Shown here: in pieces, positions 50,755 through 59,508 of the stretch
How positions within the stretch are numbered: position 1 is the stretch's first letter
How the letters are laid out: every line of letters starts with the position of its first letter
DNA from: Paraoerskovia sediminicola
GTDB taxonomy: Bacteria > Actinomycetota > Actinomycetes > Actinomycetales > Cellulomonadaceae
Direction of reading: 5' to 3'
Assembly: GCF_030296575.1 (NCBI RefSeq)
Contig: NZ_AP027729.1
Location: 1,240,001-1,304,000 of the forward strand
DNA length: 64,000 bases
Made by a program: the position numbers and the translations under genes
The notes under the pieces: model-generated
The model's input: only the letters and a program-made list of their open reading frames with translations
Told to the model about the DNA's origin: nothing
Databases searched by the model: none

Positions 50755-50965
50755 TCAGCGCGTCCGCGTCTCGCCGTCCACCGTCACCGTGAGCTCGAGC
50801 GAACTCGGGTCGAGGTGGGTCCCGGGGGCGAGCCGAGCTCGACCTCGTAGTCCGTCTTCTCGCTGCCGGGCGGGATGACGACGTCTTCACCACCCTGCAC
50901 CGTGTACGCAGACTTCATGAGCAGGACCAGGTCCGTGGGCGGCTCCAGGCGACGGCCTTCGGTGT
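50755..50965 (-). pseudogene. Remnant of a second FAH-family hydrolase gene
   Basis: Minus-strand fragments match the FAH enzyme at 41727: LVLLMKSAYTVQGGEDVVIP and GSEKTDYEVEL line up with its LFMKTPYTVQGAADDVVVP and GSEKTDYEVEL, then, after an internal deletion of about 75 residues, HLDPSSLELTVTVDGE lines up with DVDPNALSLRLTVDGE. Both ends are missing. It fills the gap between the second ALDH and the second dehydratase and shows that a module was duplicated and partly lost. Confidence 0.75.
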
Positions 50966-50969
50966 GCGT

Positions 50970-52103
50970 CTACCAGTCGCCGTGCCCGCCGTCCTCGTGG
51001 ACGAACACGGGGTTGCGCCAGTCACCGGGGTACCGGCGCTCGACGAAGAGGTCCTCGTCCGGCTGGATCCCCAGCCCCGGCCCGGTGGGGACATCGATGA
51101 ACCCGTCGACGATCTCGAACGGCTCGCTGAGCAGGCCGACGCCGAGGTCGGCGCCGTCGTCCGCCGTGGGGTGCTCCTGGATCATGAAGTTCGGGGTGCA
51201 CGCATCGAGCTGCAGGCAGGCTGCCAGCGAGATCGGCCCGAGCGGGTTGTGCGGCGCGACGCTGATGTACTGCGCCTCCGCCATCGCCGCGATCTTCTTG
51301 GCCTCGAGGATCCCGCCGGCGTGGCAGAGGTCGGGCTGGATGACGGAGACGGCACGGCGGTCGATGAGCTCACGGAACTCCCACTTGGTGAACCGCCGCT
51401 CCCCGGACGCGATCGGCACCGTCGTCGACGACGCGATGTCCAGCATCGCGTCGACGTTCTCCGGCAGGCACGGCTCCTCCACCCACAGCGGGTGGTACGG
51501 CTCGAACCCGGCGATGATCCGCTTGGCCGTCGCGGGCGTCGTCCGCCCGTGCATGTCGACCGCGATGTCGAACGCGGGCCCGACGGCGTCCCGCACCGCA
51601 GCGAATCGCCGCACCTGTCGATCGACGTAGTCGAGCGACTCGAGGTCCCGTGCCGGGCCGTCGATTCCGATCTTGATGGCGGTCAGACCCCGCGCCTTCG
51701 CCCGCAGGGCTGCGTCGACGAAGTCCGCGTCGGTGGTGCCGCGACCGTGCCCGTACATCCGCATCCGGTCGCGCGCACGTCCGCCGAGCATCTCGAAGAC
51801 CGGTGCCCCGTAGAACTTCCCCTTGATGTCCCAGAGGGCGTGCTCCAGCCCGCTGATCGCGCTCACCCCGACGGCGCCCCCGCGGTAGAAGCCGCCGCGG
51901 TACATGACCTGCCAGTGCCGCTCGATCTCCAGCGGGTCCTTCCCGACGAGGTACTCGGCGAAGTGCTGGACGGCGGCCTCGACCACGCGGGACTGACCTT
52001 CGACGACCGGCTCCCCGTAGCCGGTGATCCCGGCATCGGTGTCGACGGCGACGAAGGTCCAGCGCGGCAGGACGTGGAAGATGCGGACGGCGGTGACTCT
52101 CAT
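50970..52103 (-). CDS. Enolase-superfamily sugar-acid dehydratase, galactonate-dehydratase-like
   Basis: 377 residues of the same subgroup as dgoD (FYRGGAVGVSAISGLEHALW; VDMHGRTTPATAKRI; WVEEPCLP; ASGERRFTKW; APHNPLGPISLAACLQ), with Asp, Glu, Glu and both His residues kept. It differs in the loop regions and lacks the QEQSxGIHYN motif of DgoD, so its substrate may be another aldonate. It ends the operon binding protein-permease-permease-aldolase-dehydratase. Confidence 0.85.
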   Translation of the reverse strand: MRVTAVRIFHVLPRWTFVAVDTDAGITGYGEPVVEGQSRVVEAAVQHFAEYLVGKDPLEIERHWQVMYRGGFYRGGAVGVSAISGLEHALWDIKGKFYGAPVFEMLGGRARDRMRMYGHGRGTTDADFVDAALRAKARGLTAIKIGIDGPARDLESLDYVDRQVRRFAAVRDAVGPAFDIAVDMHGRTTPATAKRIIAGFEPYHPLWVEEPCLPENVDAMLDIASSTTVPIASGERRFTKWEFRELIDRRAVSVIQPDLCHAGGILEAKKIAAMAEAQYISVAPHNPLGPISLAACLQLDACTPNFMIQEHPTADDGADLGVGLLSEPFEIVDGFIDVPTGPGLGIQPDEDLFVERRYPGDWRNPVFVHEDGGHGDW

Positions 52104-52113
52104 GCGGAGGCTC

Positions 52114-52755
52114 CTACGAGATGTGTCGGTGGGCGCAGACCTCGCGGATCTGCTCGGGGGTGATCGTGCGTGTGGCGCCGCTGAGGGAGACGGCCGACGC
52201 CCCGGCGCGGAGGAAGTCTCCGGCGTTGCCTGCGTCGACGCCCCCGGTCGCGACGAAGCGCAGGTCCGGGAACGGGCCGTGAAGTGCGGTGATCATCGCG
52301 GGGCCGATGACGCCGGCCGGGAAGAGCTTGAGCCAGCGGTGCCCGGCGGCCCGTGCGGCCTGGACGTCCGTCGGCGTCATGACTCCGGGCAGGTGCGGCA
52401 TGTCGGCGTCGACGCTCGCTCGCGCGACGGCGTCGTCCCACCCTGGCGCGACGGTGAACGCCGCACCGAGATCGCGGACCCGCACGACGGACTCGACATC
52501 CGCGACGGTGCCCGCACCGACCACCCGGTCCCGCCGCCGTCCCTCCTCGACGACCTCCGCGAGGGTGTCGTAGGCGGGCTCCGACGAGACGGGGATCTCC
52601 ACGAGCCCGAACCCGAGGTCCCAGGCTCGATGGGCGATCTCGATCGTGCTCGCCGTGTCGAGCCCGCGCAGGATCGCCATGAGGGGTGACGGTGCGAACC
52701 AGGTGTCGAAGGCGGCGTCCGCCGCGACGACGAGGTCTTGCCGGTCGGTGGTCAT
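52114..52755 (-). CDS. KDPG/KDPGal aldolase
   Basis: 213 residues, class I 2-keto-3-deoxy-6-phospho-aldonate aldolase. The catalytic Glu is in LVEIPVSS (about residue 53), the phosphate loop in VGAGTV, and the Schiff-base Lys in WLKLFPAGV (about residue 143); VATGGVDAGN is the last phosphate site. It splits the phosphorylated keto-deoxy acid to pyruvate and glyceraldehyde-3-phosphate. It pairs with the PfkB-type kinase at 56135. D-gluco or D-galacto specificity cannot be decided. Confidence 0.88.
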   Translation of the reverse strand: MTTDRQDLVVAADAAFDTWFAPSPLMAILRGLDTASTIEIAHRAWDLGFGLVEIPVSSEPAYDTLAEVVEEGRRRDRVVGAGTVADVESVVRVRDLGAAFTVAPGWDDAVARASVDADMPHLPGVMTPTDVQAARAAGHRWLKLFPAGVIGPAMITALHGPFPDLRFVATGGVDAGNAGDFLRAGASAVSLSGATRTITPEQIREVCAHRHIS

Positions 52756-52809
52756 GGTTCTCCTCGGTAGGTCGTTGTCTCGGGAGTGACGGCGAGCAGG
52801 TCCCGCGGC

Positions 52810-53643
52810 CTACTTCACCGCGCCGGCTGTCATCCCGCTGATGATCCGCTTCTGCAAGAAGATGAAGATCAGGGTCAGCGGTACGAGTGCGTACAGCGAC
52901 GCTGCCATCAGGTCGTTCCACTCGATCCGATACTGCCCGATGAGCTGCCCGATCCCCACGGGAACCGTCTTCTTGTCCTCGCTCGAGGTGAGCACGAGTG
53001 CGAAGAGATACTCGTTCCAGCCGCTGATGAACGCGTAGATCGCCGTCGCCGCCACTCCGGGCATCGTCAGCGGCAGGATGATCTGGAAGAAGGTCCGGAT
53101 GCGACCGGACCCGTCGACGGCGGCGGCGTCGTCGAGCTCGGTCGGCACGGACCTGAAGTAGCCGACCATCATCCAGGTGCACAACGGCAGCTGGAACGAG
53201 ACGTACGCGATGACCAGGGCCGTGCGCGTGTCGATGAGCCCGAGCGTCTGGAACAGCTTGAAGTACGGGATGAGCAGCATGATCGACGGGAACATCTGCG
53301 TGAGCAGCAGGAACGTCATCAGCGACCCGCGGCCACGGAACTCGAACCGCGACACCCCGTACCCGGCGAACGTCGCGAACGCGATGGCGATGACCGTCGA
53401 CGCCGTGACGACCACGATCGAGTTCATGAAGTAGGTCGCGAAGGGGTAGTCGGTGAACACCCTCGCGAACGCGTCGAGCGACGGGTTGAGGGGAAGCCAC
53501 CGGACCGTCTGCGAGAACAGCTCGTCGGACGACTTCAGCGCCGTCGAGAGCATCCAGGCCACCGGGACGAGCACGACGAGGGAGCTCAGGACGAGCAGTC
53601 CGTACGCCACGCCGGACCCGGAGCGGGTTGCGTTACGAGTCAT
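52810..53643 (-). CDS. Sugar ABC transporter permease (MalG type), third system
   Basis: 277 residues, six membrane segments (YGLLVLSSLVVLVPVAWML first) and EAA loop (DDAAAVDGSGRIRTFFQIIL). ATG 53643 lies within the end of the upstream permease (11-bp overlap). 54 bp precede the aldolase gene. Confidence 0.9.
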   Translation of the reverse strand: MTRNATRSGSGVAYGLLVLSSLVVLVPVAWMLSTALKSSDELFSQTVRWLPLNPSLDAFARVFTDYPFATYFMNSIVVVTASTVIAIAFATFAGYGVSRFEFRGRGSLMTFLLLTQMFPSIMLLIPYFKLFQTLGLIDTRTALVIAYVSFQLPLCTWMMVGYFRSVPTELDDAAAVDGSGRIRTFFQIILPLTMPGVAATAIYAFISGWNEYLFALVLTSSEDKKTVPVGIGQLIGQYRIEWNDLMAASLYALVPLTLIFIFLQKRIISGMTAGAVK

Positions 53644-54489
53644 CACGATGCAGCACCTTCTGGTAGATCGCGCTCAGTGCGAGGCAGATGATGAGGACGA
53701 CGACGGCCGATGCCGCAGCGTCGCCCCACTGGAAGTTCTTGAAGGCACGCTCGTAGATGTCGATGCTCACCACGTTCGTCGCGCCGGCAGGGCCGCCGTT
53801 GGTCAGGAGCCAGACGATCGTGAAGTGCTTGAACCACCAGGCCGTCTCCAGCACGATCACCGCGAGCAGCACCGGTCGGATGCCCGGGAGGGTCACGTGG
53901 CGGAACTTCCCGAAGCCTCCGGCCCGATCGAGCGAAGCCGCCTCGTAGAGCTCCTTCGGCACCGTCTGGAGGCCGGCCAGCACCAGGACCATGACGAGCG
54001 GGTAGCCCTTCCAGATCGCTGCGAGCGCGACCGCGACGAGGGCGAGGTTCGGATCGTCCAGCCACGCGACCGGCTCGTCGATGACACCCATCGCCTGGAG
54101 ATCGTGGTTGAACAGCCCGTAGACCGGGTTGTACATCCACTTCCAGATGAGGGCGACGACGACTTCCGGGAAGAGCCACGGGAGGATGAGCACCGCGCGG
54201 AAGAACGTGGTGAAGCGCAGTCCGCGGTTGAGCAGGAGCGCCAGCCCGGTACCGACGACCAGGTTTCCCGCGACCACCATGAACGCGAAGGCGAACGTGA
54301 TGACGATCGAGTCGAGGAAGCCCGAGTCCCGGGCCAGCCGCCCGTAGTTGTCGAGCCCGACGAAGTCCCACCGGTTGACGAGGTTCGTGTCGAAGAGGCT
54401 CAGACCGATGCCGTACACGATCGGGTAGGCCACCAGCGCGACCGTGACGAGCAGGACCGGGAGCGTGAAGAGCCGCCCTGCCCGCGCAT
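53633..54489 (-). CDS. Sugar ABC transporter permease (MalF type), third system (probable frameshift near start)
   Basis: The permease core is complete (EAA loop YEAASLDRAGGFGKFRHVTL). The first membrane segment (LFTLPVLLVTVALVAYPIVY) has no start codon ahead of it in its own frame; the binding-protein stop is the only upstream landmark. ATG 54489 in the next frame plus one added G near 54475 would give a normal 285-residue protein. Otherwise translation would start at GTG 54433, inside the first helix. Confidence 0.75.
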
Positions 54490-54577
54490 CACGCGTGGCG
54501 CGGGTGCCTCCCGCCGGCCGGCGACCACGACGGGTCGCCGGCCGGGGGATCGCTCCTCGAGGAGCGTGCCGCCGGAC

Positions 54578-55903
54578 CTAGCCGGCATTGTCGATCTCCT
54601 TGCGCGTGGCTTCCGCTGCGGCGTCTGCGCCCTCCTGCGCCGTGTCCTGCTCGAGGATGACCGCCTGGTACGCCTCGGTCCCGGCGAGCATGACCGTGGA
54701 GTAGAAGTCGGCCTGCGGCGGCGCGTAGCCGTACTGGATCGCGTCGACGAAGCCCGCGAGGTCGCCCTCGGCGCTCTGGATCTCGTCGAGCGCATCGGTC
54801 CGCATCGGGATCCGGCCGGTGCCGTCGGACCACGCGACCTGGTTCTCCTCGTCGAGGAGGAACTTCAGGTACTCGGCGGCCGCCTCCTTGTTCTCGCTGG
54901 TATCGCTCACGCTGTACCCGCCGAGGCCGAGGTTGGCAGCAGGCTCGTGGCCCTCGGCGTGCGGGATCGGGACGGCGGCCAGCTTGCCCTCGAGCTCGGG
55001 GTTCTGCGCGAGGATCGCACCGATGGCGTTCGAGCCGCTGACCATCATGCCCGTCGTGCCGCTGCCCATGAGGTTCACGGCCTCGGGGTAGGACGTCGAG
55101 AGGGTGCCCACGGGCGTGACCTCGTACTTGTTGACGAGGTCGCCGTAGAGCTGGAAGGCAGCAGCTCCCTCGGGCGAGTCGTAGCTCGTCGTCCAGCTGT
55201 CGCCGTCGGCCTCGAGCTCGACCGCACCGAACGACCGGAGGATCGGCAGGAAGCGGCCGGCGCCCGAGAGGTCGGCCGAACCGAGGAGGGCGACGCCCCA
55301 ACGGTCCGTCTCGCCGTCGCCGTCGGTGTCCCCGGTGAGCTGCTGCGCGACGTCCACGAACTCGTCCCACGTCTCCGGCGGGGTGAGGCCTTCGTCCTCG
55401 AACCAGTCGGCACGGTAGATGAGCCCCGTCGGCACCCCGTACCAGGGGGCGAACGTCATCGAGCCGTCGACGGTCGCCTGATCGATCCCCTGCTGATCGA
55501 AGCCCGACACGAAGTCCTCCCCCAGCACCTCCGTCATGTCTGCCGGGGCACCGAGGTCGACCGCCTTGGCGGCGAACGCCGGGTCGTTGAAGAAGATGTC
55601 CGGCAGCGTGCCGCTGGACGCCATCGCGACGAGCTTCGGCTGGAGCTCGTTGGACGGCACACCGATGAACTCGATCGTGATGTCCGGGTGCTCCGCCATG
55701 AACTCGTCGGCGATCGACTGTTCGATGTCGCCTTCCGGGCTCTCGACGATCGTGCCGCTCAGCACTGTCACGGTGGTCGGTTCGCCGCTGTCGCCACCGT
55801 CGCCCGACGCGTCGGAGTCCGAGTCGCTGCTCGAGCAGGCGGCGAGTGCCGTTGCCGTGAGGAAGGTCGCCGCTGCTGCGGCAACGCGTCTGGTCGTCTT
55901 CAT
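54578..55903 (-). CDS. Sugar ABC transporter binding lipoprotein, third system
   Basis: 441 residues. Sec-type lipoprotein signal MKTTRRVAAAAATFL with lipobox ALAAC, a Ser/Asp linker, then the SBP family 1 core (VTVLSGTIVES; WDEFVDVAQQLTGD; AAAEYLKFLLDEENQ). ATG 55903 has GAGGGG upstream. A Ca-binding-like DTDGDGETDRWG segment (about residue 180) is typical of some maltodextrin-type binding proteins. It heads the operon ending with the aldolase and dehydratase, so the ligand is likely a uronate- or galactose-containing oligosaccharide. Confidence 0.88.
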   Translation of the reverse strand: MKTTRRVAAAAATFLTATALAACSSSDSDSDASGDGGDSGEPTTVTVLSGTIVESPEGDIEQSIADEFMAEHPDITIEFIGVPSNELQPKLVAMASSGTLPDIFFNDPAFAAKAVDLGAPADMTEVLGEDFVSGFDQQGIDQATVDGSMTFAPWYGVPTGLIYRADWFEDEGLTPPETWDEFVDVAQQLTGDTDGDGETDRWGVALLGSADLSGAGRFLPILRSFGAVELEADGDSWTTSYDSPEGAAAFQLYGDLVNKYEVTPVGTLSTSYPEAVNLMGSGTTGMMVSGSNAIGAILAQNPELEGKLAAVPIPHAEGHEPAANLGLGGYSVSDTSENKEAAAEYLKFLLDEENQVAWSDGTGRIPMRTDALDEIQSAEGDLAGFVDAIQYGYAPPQADFYSTVMLAGTEAYQAVILEQDTAQEGADAAAEATRKEIDNAG

Positions 55904-55967
55904 GGTGGGGGCCCCTCGTTCTAGGAGCGCGGCGCGCGCGCCCACGTCGTCGTGGTGATGTGCGTAT

Positions 55968-55987
55968 GTTGCACACTGCTGTGCAAC
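55968..55987. promoter_or_regulatory. Perfect inverted repeat GTTGCACA-N4-TGTGCAAC
   Basis: GTTGCACACTGCTGTGCAAC in the divergent region between the third binding protein and the kinase gene, 14 bp from the LacI-type site. A good candidate for the IclR regulator encoded 1.2 kb away; inference only. Confidence 0.6.
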
Positions 55988-56000
55988 TAATCGCCAATCT

Positions 56001-56016
56001 AGTAAACCGGTTGTCC
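56001..56016. promoter_or_regulatory. LacI-type operator, third ABC operon / kinase
   Basis: AGTAAACCGGTTGTCC, fifth member of the GGTAAACC/GGTTwTCC set, between the divergent binding protein (98 bp) and kinase (119 bp) starts. Confidence 0.7.
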
Positions 56017-56134
56017 ATGTGCAAGCCCCGAATTTCGGCGGCCGCGATATTGCTGCCTCCTCGGCGATGTGAGAAGGTGCGCACAAACCGCACACCCTGT
56101 GCATGGATCGCACATATCGACAGGAGCACGTCAC

Positions 56135-57157
56135 ATGACAGCCGCACCTCCGGGCGCCGAGACAGCTGGCCGAAGGTCAGAGGGACCGGTCCTGTGCGTC
56201 GGCGAGACCATGGCCCTCGTCGTCCCACGGGACGGTCAGTCGCTCCAGACCTCGGACGCGCTCGAGCTCGGGAACGCGGGCGCGGAGTCGAACGTGGCAA
56301 TCTCCCTGGCGCGGCTCGGCACCGTCGGCAGCTGGGCCAGCAGGCTCGGTGACGACCCGCTCGGCCGTCGGGTCGTGGGGCAGGTCGAGGCTCTCGGCGC
56401 CACCGTCGACCTGGTCGAGCTCGACCCGACGGCCCCGACCGGCGTGATGTTCAAGGACCCCCGTCCCAACGGGTCCCCCGTGCACTACTACCGCGCAGGG
56501 TCCGCAGCGTCCCGCATGACCCCGGACTTCGCCACCGCCGTCCTTGCCACCGACCCCCGCTGGGTCCACACGAGCGGCGTGACGAGCGGACTCTCCCTCA
56601 GCTGCCGCCAGACCGTCACCGCGCTCCTCGACGGCGCGCGCGCGCACGGGATCGGCACCAGCTTCGACATCAACTACCGACCCGCGATCTGGCGGGACCT
56701 CGCCACGGCCGCGCGCGTGATCGCCGACGCGGCCTCCCGGGCGGAGGTGGTCCTGGTCGGCCTGGACGAGGCGGAGCGTCTCTGGGGGTGCACCACGGAA
56801 GAGGACGTGCGGCGCATCCTCCCGGGTGTGCCCACGATCGTCGTGAAGAACGGTGCGCAGGACGCCACGTCTCTGGGCAGGACGGGTCGAACGACCGTCC
56901 CCGCTCTCCCCGTCGACGTCGTCGAACCGGTCGGTGCCGGCGACGCCTTCGCCGCGGGGTACCTGCACGCTCATCTGCTCGGGCTCGAGGACGCGGCGAA
57001 GCTGCGCCTCGGCCACCTGATGGCGGGGATCGCGCTCCGTTCCCACTCCGACCAGGGCGAGCTACCGACGACCCCGGACGATCTCGTCGCGCGAGCGGTC
57101 TCGGGTGAGGATTGGCCAGCTACCGCGCGCACTGCGGAGCTGCGGCCGCCGCTGTGA
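56135..57157 (+). CDS. kdgK: 2-keto-3-deoxygluconate kinase (PfkB family)
   Basis: 340 residues. Ribokinase-family start (VLCVGETMALVVP), GNAGAESNVAISLARLG, a substrate-loop YYRAGSAASRM, DINYRP and the catalytic PVGAGDAFAAGYL (Asp base about residue 271). It phosphorylates 2-keto-3-deoxy-gluconate or -galactonate for the aldolase at 52114. ATG 56135 with CAGGAG 8 nt upstream. Gene divergent from the third ABC operon under shared operators. Confidence 0.85.
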   Translation: MTAAPPGAETAGRRSEGPVLCVGETMALVVPRDGQSLQTSDALELGNAGAESNVAISLARLGTVGSWASRLGDDPLGRRVVGQVEALGATVDLVELDPTAPTGVMFKDPRPNGSPVHYYRAGSAASRMTPDFATAVLATDPRWVHTSGVTSGLSLSCRQTVTALLDGARAHGIGTSFDINYRPAIWRDLATAARVIADAASRAEVVLVGLDEAERLWGCTTEEDVRRILPGVPTIVVKNGAQDATSLGRTGRTTVPALPVDVVEPVGAGDAFAAGYLHAHLLGLEDAAKLRLGHLMAGIALRSHSDQGELPTTPDDLVARAVSGEDWPATARTAELRPPL

Positions 57158-57220
57158 TGGGATTCCACCAGGCCGCGGCATCACGCGCGGCGGACAGCCG
57201 ACTGCGAAAGGGCAACGCCG

Positions 57221-57984
57221 ATGGGTAGTTCCGTAGACCGGGCCCTCGACATCCTGGAGCGGATCGGTGCGACCCCGCAACGTCCCGGCGAGCTCGGCGA
57301 GCAGCTGGGGGTCCACCGCTCGACGGTGCTCAGGATCCTGCAGACCCTCGAGGAGCGCGGGTTCGCTCGTCGGACGGCGGCGGGCGACTGGACCATCGGG
57401 TACGAGGTCGTCTCCCTCGGCCAGAGGGCGCTCGACTCCTCGACATCCGACAGGTCGCTCGGCCGCACATCGTCGAGCTCGCCGCCCGGATCGGCCAGAC
57501 GGTCCACCTGGCGGGCCGCGACGACCATCGGGTCTTCTACATCGACAAGGTCGAGGGTGGTAGCGAGGTCCAGATGCGTTCACGGATCGGCGGCCGCGCG
57601 CTCCTCCACACCGCGGGTGTCGCGAAGGTCATCATGGCGTTCGCCCCGGAGTCGGCGCAGGATGCCGCGATCGCGGAGTGCGGGTTCGAGCGGTACACAC
57701 CGACGACGATCACGAGCGCCGCCGACCTCGCGCGCGAGTGGGCGTTGATCCGTAATAAGGGCTGGGCGGTCGACGACCGGGAGCACGAGGACTGGATCAA
57801 TTGCATCGCCGTCCCGATCTTCGATGCCCGCGGCGACGCCGTCGCAGGGTTGTCGGCGACCGCGGTACGGGCGATCACCTCTTTGGAGACGCTTCAGACG
57901 CACCTGCCGACGATCCTGGAGACCCGCGACGCGATCTCCCTCGAGCTGGGGTGGAGACCGACGCCGTCGACCGTCAGATCGTGA
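57221..57984 (+). CDS. IclR-family regulator (one-base frameshift)
   Basis: N-terminal winged helix (SVDRALDILERIGATPQRPG; VHRSTVLRILQTLEERGF) up to codon 72, then the IclR effector domain in another frame (LDIRQVARPHIVELAARIGQ; RIGGRALLHTAGVAKVIMA; INCIAVPIFDARGDAVAGLS). One missing base at about 57437 would restore 254 residues. It lies 63 bp after the kinase gene and overlaps the tail of the opposite APC gene by 11 bp. Probable regulator of the neighbouring KDG/transport genes. Confidence 0.8.
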
Positions 57985-59416
57985 TCCACCCGGCGGCGAG
58001 TCCCTGGACCCCAGCGACGGCGCCGACCACCACGAGCGCGAAGACGACCCGTTCGGTCGCGCTGAAGATCCTTCGCTGCTGCTCGCGACGGGTCATCACG
58101 AAGAGGATCGTGGCGGGCACGAAGACCACGCACGAGAGCAGGACGTACGTGAGACCTGCCGCCACGATGAGGCCGAGCGTGTAGATCACGGCGATGACCG
58201 CGATCACGAGATCGGTGCGGCGGACCGATCTCGATGCTCCCTCGTAGGTCTCGCCGGTGAGCCGCAGCCTGAGCGCATAGGCGGCGACGAACAGGAACGG
58301 GATGAGGGTGAGCCCGGCCGTCAGCTCGAGGGCGAAGTCGAGGGCGTCCGCCGAGAAGAGGGTGACGACGAGGACGACCTGCACCAGCGCCGTGGTGAGG
58401 AACATGGCGGGGACGGGGACGTCGCGGGCGTTGGCCCGGGCGAGGAACCTCGGCAGGTCGCGGTCCTTGGCGGCCGCGAAGAGGGTCTCGCCGGCCGCGA
58501 TCGACAGGGCGATGTAGGCACCGACGACCGAGACGACCAGCCCGACGCTCACCAGCACGGCTCCCCAGCCGCCGACGGCGGCCTGGAGGATCCCGGCCAT
58601 CGAGGGCTGGGCGAGCGCTGCGATCTCCGCGCGCGGCAGGATCCCGTAGGAGACGACGGTGACGGAGGCGAACACCGCGAGCACCCCGAGGAACCCGTAG
58701 ACGGTGGCCCTGCCGACGTCCTTCCGAGTTCTCGCGTGACGGGAGAAGATGCTCGCCGCCTCCACCCCGAGGAACACGAAGACCGTCGCGAGCATCGTCC
58801 CGCGGATCTGGTCGCCGAACGCGCCGACGTCTGCCCCGTCCGCCCAGAGGTTGTCCACGAAGACCTGCGGGTCGAGCAGGACGGCGCAGATCACGAGGAA
58901 GACGAGGATCGGCACGATCTTCGCGGCGGTCACGACGCGGTTGAGGGAGGCCGCCTCCTTCATGCCACGCCGGATCAGGAGGTGGACGACCCAGAGCAGG
59001 ACGGTCGACGCGACGATCGCCCATACGGTGTCGCCCTCCCCGAGCTCCGGGAAGACCTGGCCGAGCGTCGACATGATGAGGATCCAGAAGAAGGCGAGCG
59101 CAGCGCAGGCCCCCGCCCAGTACCCGACGGCCGAGAGGAATCCCGCGTACTCCCCGAACCCCGCCTTGGCATAGGCGTAGATGCCGGAGTCGAGCGCCGG
59201 CTTGCGCACCGCGAGCCGCTGGAAGACGAAGGCGAGCGTGAGCATCCCGAAGCCGGCGATCGCCCATGCGGACAGGGTCCCGACGACGCCGGTCTCCTCG
59301 GCGAAGAGCGCCGGGAGGTTGAAGACCCCACCGCCGACCATCGTGCCCACGACCATGGCGGTCAGGGTGACGACCCCGACCTTGGAGCTGACCGGCCGTG
59401 CGTCCTGCAGAGACAT
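57974..59416 (-). CDS. APC-family basic amino-acid/polyamine antiporter
   Basis: 480 residues and about 12 membrane segments. The N-terminal GTMVGGGVFNLPALFAEETG and LDSGIYAYAKAGFGEYAGF match arginine:ornithine antiporter-type (ArcD-like) carriers. No link to sugar metabolism is evident. ATG 59416. Its 3' end overlaps the IclR gene. Confidence 0.82.
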   Translation of the reverse strand: MSLQDARPVSSKVGVVTLTAMVVGTMVGGGVFNLPALFAEETGVVGTLSAWAIAGFGMLTLAFVFQRLAVRKPALDSGIYAYAKAGFGEYAGFLSAVGYWAGACAALAFFWILIMSTLGQVFPELGEGDTVWAIVASTVLLWVVHLLIRRGMKEAASLNRVVTAAKIVPILVFLVICAVLLDPQVFVDNLWADGADVGAFGDQIRGTMLATVFVFLGVEAASIFSRHARTRKDVGRATVYGFLGVLAVFASVTVVSYGILPRAEIAALAQPSMAGILQAAVGGWGAVLVSVGLVVSVVGAYIALSIAAGETLFAAAKDRDLPRFLARANARDVPVPAMFLTTALVQVVLVVTLFSADALDFALELTAGLTLIPFLFVAAYALRLRLTGETYEGASRSVRRTDLVIAVIAVIYTLGLIVAAGLTYVLLSCVVFVPATILFVMTRREQQRRIFSATERVVFALVVVGAVAGVQGLAAGWITI

Positions 59417-59508
59417 GAGGGTCCGCTCGTCGAGGGAGTTCGATGCGCTGTGCGCCCGCGAGAACAACTCTACAAACCAGGGCTTGTCCACCGGTTGAGT
59501 CCTCCGAC

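Noticed and set aside
59461-59500. ACCGGTT and ACAAACC-like words upstream of the APC gene as a sixth LacI operator
   Set aside because: No symmetrical GGTAAACC/GGTTwTCC arrangement; the matches are fragmentary.
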